Origin: Paracoccus aeridis
GTDB taxonomy: Bacteria > Pseudomonadota > Alphaproteobacteria > Rhodobacterales > Rhodobacteraceae
Assembly: GCF_004923205.2 (NCBI RefSeq)
Contig: NZ_SELD02000056.1
Location: 1-64,000 of the forward strand
Length of the DNA stretch: 64,000 bases
Reading direction: 5' to 3'
Notes under the pieces: generated by a model
What the model was told of the DNA's origin: nothing
The model's input: the letters and a program-made list of their open reading frames with translations, nothing else
Databases searched by the model: none
Made by a program: the position numbers and the translations under genes
Shown here: in pieces, positions 1 through 7,586 of the stretch
Position numbering within the stretch: position 1 is the first letter of the stretch
How the letters are laid out: every line of letters begins with the position of its first letter

Positions 1-580
1 GAGGAAAACGTTCCGCCCAGTCCTGACTAAATCAGCAGCCTGTTAAAGGGCTGGAAAGCAAAGGAATTTGGCTCTAGAGACGAGGATTAAACCTTGGCAG
101 TGAGCCGAATTGAGATGATTTCGCATGTCGTCTGAGATAAATAGTGATGTCGCGATGTAAAAATATTGTAACGAAATCAATTGGATAAATTTTGACTTGA
201 GATAGCAGCCGATGTCGTCTGACATCCCATGTCGAGCGACACTGACAAGTATCGCAGCCGACCGGGACCCGTCTCGAACCACACGCATGATGACGCACTC
301 GGCGGTCCGGCCGTTTGGAGGTCACGCACCGCAGGTGCCCTTGGCACGGGAAGCTGTGTCTCGGTCTCAGCGCCTAAGCTCACAGATCTCGGCTCCGTCT
401 GCTTCCACGTTACATTGTTGTACTGAAAAGCAGTCCGTTCGACCCTGCGCGGCGACGGCCGCGACTTCAGGTCACGACGTCTCATGGCCGGTCAATGGAA
501 GCGATAGGCGCCGCCTATTTGTCAGCCACGGTCGCGACTGCCATCCTGCCGCCGTATCGCCATTGGGGAGGATGACGACA
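1..580. other. AT-richer leader, no supported gene
   Basis: I find no convincing gene here. Bases about 100-200 are clearly richer in A and T than the rest of the window, and short open frames on both strands have no recognisable protein character. An open frame runs from 212 in frame with the TRAP binding protein, but its first 120 codons read as non-coding and the real start is at 581. The 11-base word ATGTCGTCTGA occurs at 125-135 and again at 212-222, the second inside a palindrome. The simplest reading is a promoter and operator region for the TRAP operon, possibly beside foreign or decayed DNA to the left of the window. Confidence 0.5.
211..226. promoter_or_regulatory. Candidate operator upstream of TRAP operon 1
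   Basis: GATGTC-GTCT-GACATC is a perfect 6-base inverted repeat with a 4-base spacer. Its core, CGTC-T-GACA, is close to the GntR-type operator pattern. A diverged copy lies at about 125-138. The distance to the binding-protein start (581) is long, so an intervening leader or a promoter further downstream would be needed. No GntR gene adjoins it in the window. The palindrome is seen directly; its role is inferred. Confidence 0.35.
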
Positions 581-1564
581 ATGAAGGTATTTCATCGCGG
601 CCGCTTGGCAGGGGCGCTTTCGGTTCTGCTGGCAGGCGCGGCTGTTCCCGCTTTTGCCGAGACTACGGTCCGCATCGGCCATGTGCTGGCCGACAGCCAC
701 AGCTGGCACATCGCCGCGCAGGGCTTTGCCAAGGACGTGGCCGACAAAACCGCAGGCGAGGTGAAGGTCGAGATCTTCCCGGGCGGTCAGCTCGGCGCGG
801 AAAAGGACGTGATCGAGGGGCTTCAGTTCGGTTCTGTCCAGGGCGGGATCATCGGGGCCGGGTCGTTCCAGGCCGTCGAACCAAAGCTGGGCATCATCGA
901 GATGCCCTATGCGTGGCCGACGCGCGAAAAGGCCTTTGCCGCGCTGGACGGCGAGTTGGGCTCCGCCCTGGGCGGGCTGCTGGAGGAGAAGGGCATCAAG
1001 GTCCTGGCGTGGTGGGAAAACGGGTTCCGTGATGTCACCAACTCGAAACGCCCGATCGCGACGCCCGCCGATCTGGAAGGGCTCAAGATCCGGGTGACCC
1101 CCGACAAGGTGAGGCTCGAAACGTTCGAGGCGCTGGGCGCGCAGCCGGCGCCGCTGGCCTTTGGCGAGCTGTATTCGGCGTTGCAGCAGGGCGTGTTCGA
1201 CGCGCAGGAAAACCCGCTGGCGGTGATCGAGTCGTCGTCCTTCTTCGACGTGCAGAAATACGTTTCCAAGACCGAACACGTCTGGGGCGCCGCGGCGCTG
1301 GTCCTGTCGAAACCGGTCTGGGACAAGCTGACGCCCGAACAGCAGCAGATCGTCGAGGCGGCCGCAAAGGACTGGGGCGCGAAGCAGCGCCAGATGGTCA
1401 CGGACGGCACCGCCGAGACGATCAGGAATCTCGAGGCCAAGGGGATGGTCTTCAACGAGGTCGACAAGGCCGCGTTCGAGGCAGCCGTGAAGCCGGTGTG
1501 GGACAACAACGCCTCGGTGTTCGGGGACGACCTGATGGCGCTGGTCGAGAAGTACCGCCAGTGA
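581..1564 (+). CDS. TRAP transporter substrate-binding protein, DctP family
   Basis: Periplasmic solute receptor of a tripartite ATP-independent (TRAP) importer. The 327-residue protein starts with a signal peptide (Lys/Arg-rich start, Leu/Ala core, AFA-E cleavage near residue 26). A typical DctP core follows, with the conserved stretch around GLKIRV and the ELYSALQQGVFDAQENP segment that normally contacts a carboxylate. I chose ATG 581 over the in-frame ATG 572 because GGGGAGGA lies 8 bases before it and the protein then opens with the signal peptide. The stop overlaps the GTG start of the cupin gene. The substrate is not readable from sequence; the neighbouring carbamoylase suggests an N-carbamoyl or ureido compound. 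Confidence 0.93.
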   Translation: MKVFHRGRLAGALSVLLAGAAVPAFAETTVRIGHVLADSHSWHIAAQGFAKDVADKTAGEVKVEIFPGGQLGAEKDVIEGLQFGSVQGGIIGAGSFQAVEPKLGIIEMPYAWPTREKAFAALDGELGSALGGLLEEKGIKVLAWWENGFRDVTNSKRPIATPADLEGLKIRVTPDKVRLETFEALGAQPAPLAFGELYSALQQGVFDAQENPLAVIESSSFFDVQKYVSKTEHVWGAAALVLSKPVWDKLTPEQQQIVEAAAKDWGAKQRQMVTDGTAETIRNLEAKGMVFNEVDKAAFEAAVKPVWDNNASVFGDDLMALVEKYRQ

Positions 1565-1935
1565 CCCAGGCCCTGCCCGAAATCCGTCATCTGGACGAGA
1601 TCGAGCCGGCTCCCCTGTTCGATTTCAGCCAGAAGACCGTCTTTTCGCCGAAGGAGCGCGGCGAGGGCTTCATCAAGCTTGCGGTCACCACCGGCCGCAG
1701 GGGCGCGCGCAGCGTGGCGCATTCCCATCCGCGCGATGAAGTCACGCTGACGCTCCGCGGCGAGGCGGTCCTGCGTGCCTGCGGGCGGGAATACCACATG
1801 ACAGCGGGCACGGCGCTGCGCCTGCCGCCGGGCGTCGTGCACGAGGTCGAGGTGCTGTCCGACGAATGGGTCGTGGTCGCCGCCTATTGCGACGAATGCC
1901 AGCTCTGCGTGCCGTTGCACGGGGGCAAGGCATGA
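1561..1935 (+). CDS. Small cupin-domain protein inside TRAP operon
   Basis: A 124-residue single-domain cupin. The metal-binding cupin box 1 is visible as HSHPRDEVTLTLRGE and box 2 as LPPGVVHEVEVLSDEWVV. The C-terminus carries a CDECQLC cluster that could bind metal. The GTG start overlaps the TGA of the binding protein and the stop overlaps the ATG of dctQ, so it is translated as part of the transporter operon. Small cupins in catabolic operons may be isomerases, dioxygenase-like enzymes or ligand sensors; nothing here decides between them. An auxiliary enzyme or sensor for the imported compound is an inference from position. Confidence 0.85.
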   Translation: MTQALPEIRHLDEIEPAPLFDFSQKTVFSPKERGEGFIKLAVTTGRRGARSVAHSHPRDEVTLTLRGEAVLRACGREYHMTAGTALRLPPGVVHEVEVLSDEWVVVAAYCDECQLCVPLHGGKA

Positions 1936-2393
1936 GCGGGCACGGCCTTTCCGGGGCGCTCGACGGGGCCGCGCGCGCCGTTGGCGGGATCGGTGTCGCG
2001 GTGCTTGCGGCGACGGTCACGTGGGTCGTGTTCTCGCGCTATGCCCTGGGCATCACGCCCCGCTGGTCCGAGGAGCTGCCGCGCCTGATCCTGATCTGGG
2101 TGACGTGGCTGGGCGTGGTGTCGGCCTTCATCCGCGGGTCGCATTTCGAGGCGGGCATCCTTCCCTTCGTCATGCGCAGCCCCGCCGCGCTGCGCGCGGC
2201 ACGGATGACGGCGCGCCTGGCAAGCGCGGCCTTCCTGGTGCTGCTGGCGGTGACGGGATGGCAGATCACTCTGTTCACCTGGGATCACGCATCGACGGCG
2301 CTTGGCCTGCCGGGCGGGCTTTTCTATGCCGCGCTGCCCGTGGGCGCGGTAGCCTCGCTCGTCGGGCTGATCGCGGCGGAGTTCGGGAAATGA
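1932..2393 (+). CDS. TRAP transporter small permease, DctQ family
   Basis: Small membrane subunit of the TRAP importer, 153 residues with four hydrophobic segments (around residues 15-35, 50-70, 90-110, 125-145), the usual DctQ layout. The conserved W-SEE-P element after the first helix appears as RWSEELPRL. ATG 1932 overlaps the cupin stop (ATGA), and its own stop overlaps the dctM start the same way, so the three genes are translationally coupled. It should pair with the 2390 gene product in the inner membrane. Confidence 0.92.
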   Translation: MSGHGLSGALDGAARAVGGIGVAVLAATVTWVVFSRYALGITPRWSEELPRLILIWVTWLGVVSAFIRGSHFEAGILPFVMRSPAALRAARMTARLASAAFLVLLAVTGWQITLFTWDHASTALGLPGGLFYAALPVGAVASLVGLIAAEFGK

Positions 2394-3664
2394 GCTTGGA
2401 ACTCGCCCTGCTGCTGGGCAGCTTCGCCCTGCTGGTGCTGATCGACGCGCCGATCGCGGTCGCCCTTGGCCTTGCGTCAGCCGTCTATCTCGCGGTGGCC
2501 GACATGGCGCCCATGATGGTCGTGGCGCAACGGATGATCGCGGGCATCGACAGCTTCACGCTGCTGGCCATTCCGCTGTTCCTGATGGCGGGGCTGCTGA
2601 TGGTCCATGGGGGACTGGCCCCCCGCATCGTCAATCTGTTCGCCGCCATGGTCGGCCGCACGACCGGCGGGCTGGCCATCGTCATGGTCGCCGCCTGCAT
2701 GATGTTCGGGTCGCTTTCGGGATCGGGCGTCGCCGATGTCGTGGCCATCGGCACGATGATGCTGCCCTCGATGAAGGCGCGTGGCTATGACCCGGCGTTC
2801 TCGGCGGCGGCGCTGGGATGCGCCGGCTCGCTGGGCACGGTCATCCCGCCGTCGATCGTGCTGATCGTCTACGGCACCGCGACCAACAGCTCGATCGGCG
2901 ACCTTTTCGTCGGCGCGATCATTCCGGGCCTGCTGCTGGGCGCGGCGCTGATCGCGGTGGCCTGGTGGATATCCCGCAAGAAGGGCTGGAAGGGCACCGA
3001 AGCCGTGCGCGCGGGCGAACTGGGAAGGGCGTTCGTCGACGCCATTCCGGCGATGATCGCACCCATCATCATCGTCGGCGGGATCCGCGCCGGCGTGTTC
3101 ACCCCGACCGAAGCGGCGGGCGCAGGCGTGGCCTATGCGCTGATCGTTGGCGGGCTGTTCTACCGCACGCTGACCTGGCGCGTGATCGGCGACATCCTCC
3201 GCGAGACGACCGAGATGACGGGCGCCATCCTGATCGTGATCGCGGCGGCGTCGATATTCGGCTGGATCCTTGCCGCCGAGCAGGTGCCCCAACTGGCCGT
3301 CAACGCCATCCTCGGCCTGACCGACAGTGCCCTGGTTGCGCTGGTGCTGATGATGGTGGCGGTCCTCGTGCTCGGCACGTTCATGGAATCGCTGGCGATC
3401 ATCCTGATCCTGGCGCCGGTGTTCATGCCGGTCCTTGCCGCCTACCAGATCGATCCGGTCTATTTCGGCATCCTGCTGTGCGTGAACCTGGCGATCGGGG
3501 CGAACACGCCGCCGCTGGGCATCGACCTGATGGCGGCGTGCCGGACGGCCGGCATCCCGATGTCGGCTTCTTTCCGGTACCTGCTTCCGTTCCTCGGCGC
3601 GATGGTCGCCGTCCTGTTCCTGCTGGTTCTCTTCCCGCAGATCATCACCGGGGTGATCGGCTGA
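2390..3664 (+). CDS. TRAP transporter large permease, DctM family
   Basis: Large, channel-forming TRAP subunit of 424 residues with about 12 hydrophobic segments. Family features visible are the FGSLSGSGVADVVAIG loop, PPSIVLIVYG, and the C-terminal GANTPPLGIDLMAAC motif. The start is ATG 2390, overlapping the dctQ stop; an open frame extends upstream in the dctQ region but that is only a shadow of dctQ. It ends 31 bases before the hydrolase gene, so the four transporter-associated genes and the hydrolase probably form one transcript. Confidence 0.94.
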   Translation: MSLELALLLGSFALLVLIDAPIAVALGLASAVYLAVADMAPMMVVAQRMIAGIDSFTLLAIPLFLMAGLLMVHGGLAPRIVNLFAAMVGRTTGGLAIVMVAACMMFGSLSGSGVADVVAIGTMMLPSMKARGYDPAFSAAALGCAGSLGTVIPPSIVLIVYGTATNSSIGDLFVGAIIPGLLLGAALIAVAWWISRKKGWKGTEAVRAGELGRAFVDAIPAMIAPIIIVGGIRAGVFTPTEAAGAGVAYALIVGGLFYRTLTWRVIGDILRETTEMTGAILIVIAAASIFGWILAAEQVPQLAVNAILGLTDSALVALVLMMVAVLVLGTFMESLAIILILAPVFMPVLAAYQIDPVYFGILLCVNLAIGANTPPLGIDLMAACRTAGIPMSASFRYLLPFLGAMVAVLFLLVLFPQIITGVIG

Positions 3665-3695
3665 CGCCGGGCACGCCGCACGAAAGGCAATACAG

Positions 3696-5012
3696 ATGAG
3701 CTTCTCTGCCCAAGCGCGGGTCGATCTCGACCGCTTCTGGACCACGATCGAGGCTTCGGCCAAGATCGGTCCCGGACGTCCGGGCGGGCTGTCGCGGCTG
3801 ACCCTGACCGACGAGGACCGGGAGATGCGCGATCTGTTCGTAGGCTGGAGCCGGGACGCGGGCCTGACCGTCGCGATCGACCCGATGGGCAGCATCTTCG
3901 CGCGCCGCGAGGGCACGGACGACACCCTGCCGCCGGTGATGATCGGAAGCCACCTGGACACCCAGATCAACGGCGGCCGCTTCGACGGCATCGCCGGGGT
4001 TCTCGCCGGGCTGGAGGTCGTGCGCACCCTGAACGATGCCGGCCACGTGACGCGGCGGCCGATCGTCGTGGCGAACTGGACGAACGAGGAGGGCGCGCGC
4101 TTCTCGCCCCCGATGGTCGCCTCTGGCGTGTTTGCCGGGAAGTACGATCTGGACTGGGCGCATGACCTGATCTCGGACGACGGCGCGCGGTTCGGCGATG
4201 AGCTGGCGCGGATCGGCTATGCCGGGGATGCGGACATGGGCGGGCCGACGGACGCGTATTTCGAACTGCATATCGAACAGGGTCCGATCCTCGACGTGGA
4301 AAGGCGCCAGGTCGGTGTCGTGACCGGCGGCTATCCCAGCTTCGGCATGCGGGTCATGTTCCAGGGCCAGACCGCCCATACCGGCCCGACCCCGATGGAT
4401 CTGCGCCACAACGCGCTGATCGCCGGGGCGCGCTGGCTGACGGCGGTGGACGACATCGGCTGGGAATTCGCCGTCCATGACGGCAAGGCGACCGGATCGC
4501 GGCTGGCGGCCTGGCCGAACAAGCCCGGCATCCTGTCCGAGTCCGCCCAATGCGTCGCCGACGTGCGCCATCCCGACCCGATCACCGCGCGCGTCATGGC
4601 CGAAAAGATGCGCCGCGCCGCGCATGCCGCCGCGGCGATGGCAGGATGCGACGTGGACATCGAGGACGAATGGGACTGGGGCGGCGACATCTTCGACGCC
4701 GAGCTGATCTCGATCGTCCGGGACGAGGCGGTGCGGCAGGGCTGGAACTGGCGCGACATCCAGTCCCAGGCGGGCCATGACGCCTATCACATGGCGCTGC
4801 ATTGCCCGACGGCGATGATCTTCACGCCCTGCAAGGGCGGCATCACCCACAACAATCTGGAATCCTGCGAGCCCGGGGATTTCCTGGCCGGGCTGAACAT
4901 CCTGCTGCACGCCGTGGTCCGTCGCGCGGACCGTGCGAAGGCTTCAGGTCATGTCGGGGTAGATCGCCTTGATCTCCTCGACCGTGTCGACGAAGCGCTG
5001 CTCCGCCACTGA
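3696..5012 (+). CDS. Zn-dependent M20 amidohydrolase (N-carbamoyl amino acid hydrolase / allantoate amidohydrolase type)
   Basis: Removes a carbamoyl group from an N-carbamoyl or ureido substrate, giving CO2 and ammonia. M20-family ligands are visible: GSHLDTQ (His86, Asp88), Asp97, the Glu131-Glu132 pair in NEEGARFSP, His192 in HIEQG, and His385 near the C-terminus. QAGHDAYHM around residue 361 is typical of the carbamoylase/AllC branch. The substrate cannot be told from sequence: N-carbamoyl amino acids, ureidopropionate or allantoate all fit. It sits just behind a TRAP importer. The protein is longer (438 residues) than the usual 410 or so; its last 23 codons overlap the convergent lysR gene and look like read-through past an ancestral stop. 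Confidence 0.88.
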   Translation: MSFSAQARVDLDRFWTTIEASAKIGPGRPGGLSRLTLTDEDREMRDLFVGWSRDAGLTVAIDPMGSIFARREGTDDTLPPVMIGSHLDTQINGGRFDGIAGVLAGLEVVRTLNDAGHVTRRPIVVANWTNEEGARFSPPMVASGVFAGKYDLDWAHDLISDDGARFGDELARIGYAGDADMGGPTDAYFELHIEQGPILDVERRQVGVVTGGYPSFGMRVMFQGQTAHTGPTPMDLRHNALIAGARWLTAVDDIGWEFAVHDGKATGSRLAAWPNKPGILSESAQCVADVRHPDPITARVMAEKMRRAAHAAAAMAGCDVDIEDEWDWGGDIFDAELISIVRDEAVRQGWNWRDIQSQAGHDAYHMALHCPTAMIFTPCKGGITHNNLESCEPGDFLAGLNILLHAVVRRADRAKASGHVGVDRLDLLDRVDEALLRH

Positions 5013-5879
5013 CAGCTGGCCGCTGTCGGTGAACACCATGAACACATCGGCGCCCAGCACGTGATCGGCGATGTGCAGGCGCCAGATCTGGCCTGTTCCC
5101 AGTTCCTGCGCGACGGAATCGACGGGAAGGATGCCGATGCCGATGCCCGCGATGATCAGGCGACGGATCTCGCCCAGATCGTGGCTGGAGGCTGATATCC
5201 GCCGGCCGATCCCCAGCCCGTCGCGCAGCAGCGCCATGGGTTCGAGCCCCATGCCTTCCGTCGCGCAGCTGAAGGCGGCGAAGGGTTCGCGGGCCAGTTC
5301 GCGGGCCTCGACCTCGGACCGGCCGAACAGCGGGTGCTCGGCCCCGCAGAACACCCCGAACTCCTCGCGCATCAGCAGCCGGCAGGCGACGCCGGGCAGG
5401 GGTTTCGCCAGCAGGCAGATGCCCACGCCCTGCTTTTCCTCGGCGATGTGGCGCACCGTCTCGAGCGAGTTCCTGACCTCGATGCGGATCGAGATCGAGG
5501 GATTGCGCTGATGGAACAGGCGCAGCGCCTCGTCCAGCAGGCCCGACCGCAGGCGGCTGATGACGCTTAGCGTCAGGGTGCCGAACGCCTCGTCATTGCG
5601 GTCCTGCGACAGCTCCGCGATGCGGTTCACGCTGCGCAGGATGTCGGCGCATTCCTGATATACCCCTTCGCCGCGCCGGGTCAGCGCGAAGTGGCGGCTG
5701 CCGCGGAAGACCAGCTGGCAGCCAAGCTGTTCCTCCAGCCGTTGCAGCGCCAGGCTGACGGACGGCTGGCTCATCCGCAGCCGCCTGGCCGCGGCGGTGA
5801 TGCCGCCTTCCTCCGCGATCACGCAGAAGGTGCGCAGCAGGTTCCAGTTCACGTCGGAAGGCTCGGTACGGAGATTCAT
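4944..5879 (-). CDS. LysR-family transcriptional regulator
   Basis: LysR-type regulator of about 311 residues. The N-terminal winged helix-turn-helix is clear (VNWNLLRTFCVIAEEGG, then AAARRLRMSQPSVSLALQRLEEQLG), followed by an effector-binding domain. I prefer ATG 5879 because AGGA lies a few bases before it; an in-frame ATG at 5900 would add seven residues but has no ribosome binding site. The gene is divergent from the second TRAP operon and shares its upstream region, which holds a LysR-type dyad. It is therefore the likely regulator of 6065-8897. Its 3' end overlaps the carbamoylase tail by 69 bases. Confidence 0.92.
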   Translation of the reverse strand: MNLRTEPSDVNWNLLRTFCVIAEEGGITAAARRLRMSQPSVSLALQRLEEQLGCQLVFRGSRHFALTRRGEGVYQECADILRSVNRIAELSQDRNDEAFGTLTLSVISRLRSGLLDEALRLFHQRNPSISIRIEVRNSLETVRHIAEEKQGVGICLLAKPLPGVACRLLMREEFGVFCGAEHPLFGRSEVEARELAREPFAAFSCATEGMGLEPMALLRDGLGIGRRISASSHDLGEIRRLIIAGIGIGILPVDSVAQELGTGQIWRLHIADHVLGADVFMVFTDSGQLSVAEQRFVDTVEEIKAIYPDMT

Positions 5880-5961
5880 GGTGTCCTGCGGCGGCGACAT
5901 GAGTGGCGGGTTGCAGCCAGCGACCGGCGGCCCGCAAGGACGACGCGGTGCACGGGGCTTG

Positions 5962-5980
5962 GCCTATATCTGCCATAGGC
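5962..5980. promoter_or_regulatory. LysR-type dyad between lysR and TRAP operon 2
   Basis: GCCTAT-N7-ATAGGC is a perfect 6-base inverted repeat in the divergent promoter region. It contains the T-N11-A arrangement expected of LysR-family recognition sites. A TTGACA -35-like hexamer lies just downstream at 5990-5995, facing the TRAP operon, with no good -10 visible. The dyad is seen directly; that the adjacent LysR protein binds it is inferred. Confidence 0.55.
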
Positions 5981-6064
5981 TGCACGTATTTGACACGAAT
6001 CATTGCCGCTTCGCACTGTCGGAAAGCGACCATGACATCCGTCCACACCCACCGGGAGATTCCG

Positions 6065-7057
6065 ATGCCGCTCAGGATTACCGCGATTTGCCGTGCCGCC
6101 GCGACGACCGCCCTGCCGCTCTTGCTGGCGGCGACGGCGCAGGCGTCGGACCTGAAGATGCTGACCAGCTACAACCTGAACGCGGCCTATACCCAGCATG
6201 TCGCCCAGCGTTACATCGACATGGTGGGCAAGGCTTCGGACGGGCAGACGACCATCAGCCTGCAGGGACCGGACGTCGTGCCGGCCATGGAACAGCTTCA
6301 GCCGGTCGCGGCGGGGGTGTTCGACATCCTCTACACCCACGGGGCCTATCACTCCGACGCGACCGGCGTGGGCGCGGCAATGGATGCGATCAAAGTGGAC
6401 CCGGCCAGGACGCGCGAAAGCGGCATCTGGGACGTGGTGGACAAGCATTACAACGGCCTTGGCCTCAAGCTGCTGGCGATCGTGCCGCTGGGGTCGTCGG
6501 GATTCCAGTACGTGCTGAAGGAGCCGATCACGGCCGCGCCGTCGCTGAAGGGCCGCCGCCTGCGGGGCAGCCCGACCTATACCAACATCACCACGAAGCT
6601 GGGCGGCGCGCCCGTGCTCATGTCCTCGGGCGAGGTCTATTCGGCGATGGACCGCGGCGTGATCGACGGCGCGGCGTGGGGGCTGAACGGTGTCAGGGAA
6701 CTGGGCTGGCACGAGGTCGCCAAGTACGTCACGAAGCCGACCTTCGGGCAGACCTACAACTTCGTCCTGATGAACCTCGACAGGTTCAACGGGCTGGAGC
6801 CTGCCGAACAGACCCTGCTGCTGGACCAGGGCAGGGCGCTGGAGGACTCCAACGCCGCCCTGATGGACGAGCTGGCCGTCAAGGAATGGGACGAGCTGAA
6901 GGGACTGGGGATGCAGGAAACCCGGTTCGCGCCCGAGGACGTGCCCAACCTCGACGCGCTGGTGACCGAAGGCGTGTGGCAGCTCGGGCTTGAGAAGACG
7001 CCCGATGTCGTCGGCGAGATGAAGAGGATCGCCGAGGAACAGGGCATGACCCCGTGA
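6065..7057 (+). CDS. TRAP transporter substrate-binding protein, DctP family (second system)
   Basis: A 330-residue periplasmic receptor. A signal peptide is evident (MPLRITAICRAAATT, Leu/Ala core, cleavage near AQA-S at about residue 27). The mature part has the DctP pattern, including the GRRLRGSPTY stretch and SAMDRGVIDGAAWG before the last domain. It is only distantly like the 581 receptor, so a different substrate is expected. The start at ATG 6065 follows GGGAG; an in-frame ATG at 6032 would spoil the signal peptide. First gene of a three-gene operon divergent from lysR. Confidence 0.92.
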   Translation: MPLRITAICRAAATTALPLLLAATAQASDLKMLTSYNLNAAYTQHVAQRYIDMVGKASDGQTTISLQGPDVVPAMEQLQPVAAGVFDILYTHGAYHSDATGVGAAMDAIKVDPARTRESGIWDVVDKHYNGLGLKLLAIVPLGSSGFQYVLKEPITAAPSLKGRRLRGSPTYTNITTKLGGAPVLMSSGEVYSAMDRGVIDGAAWGLNGVRELGWHEVAKYVTKPTFGQTYNFVLMNLDRFNGLEPAEQTLLLDQGRALEDSNAALMDELAVKEWDELKGLGMQETRFAPEDVPNLDALVTEGVWQLGLEKTPDVVGEMKRIAEEQGMTP

Positions 7058-7082
7058 CGGCCGCCTGAGCGGAGGGACGGCG

Positions 7083-7583
7083 ATGTTCAGGCTTCACGAC
7101 GCGGTCACCCGCGCGATGTTCATCCTTGGCGCGATCGCGTTGCTGGGGATCGTCGGCTCCTACCTTGTCGAGGTGGTGATGCGGTACGTCTTCAACGCGC
7201 CGACCCTGTGGTCGGGGTCGGCGGTGGCCTATCTGCTGGCCGTCTCGGCGATGCTGGGCATGCCGGAACTGGCGCGCACGAGCGGCCATATCGCCATCAC
7301 CATGCTCGAGGACCGGATGACGCCTGCGCGGCGGCACTCCCACCGGCGGCAGGTGGCGGCGCTGACCGCCGCGATCTGCGTCGCCGCGGCCTGGATGGTG
7401 TGGACCGAAACCGTGCGGCAGGGCCAGTCCGGCACTACGACCGCGCTGGCCGTCCGCATCCCCAAGGTCTGGATTTCCGCCGTCATCACCTACGGCTTCA
7501 CCAACACGGCGCTGTACTACCTGCGCGCCGCGCTGTGGCCCGCATCCCTGCCGTGGGACACGGCGCCCCGGCAGGAGGTCTGA
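7083..7583 (+). CDS. TRAP transporter small permease, DctQ family (second system)
   Basis: 166-residue membrane protein with four hydrophobic segments and the DctQ-type sequence after helix 1 (MRYVFNAPTLWSGSAVAYLL). GGAGGG precedes ATG 7083. It lies 25 bases after the receptor gene and 3 bases before the large permease gene, so all three are clearly one operon. The residues between the helices are rich in Arg and His (RRHSHRR), which probably face the cytoplasm. Confidence 0.91.
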   Translation: MFRLHDAVTRAMFILGAIALLGIVGSYLVEVVMRYVFNAPTLWSGSAVAYLLAVSAMLGMPELARTSGHIAITMLEDRMTPARRHSHRRQVAALTAAICVAAAWMVWTETVRQGQSGTTTALAVRIPKVWISAVITYGFTNTALYYLRAALWPASLPWDTAPRQEV

Positions 7584-7586
7584 GCG

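Noticed and set aside
212..580. N-terminal extension of the first TRAP receptor from ATG 212
   Set aside because: The added 123 residues have no domain, sit before a perfect signal peptide with its own ribosome site at 581, and cover the operator candidate.
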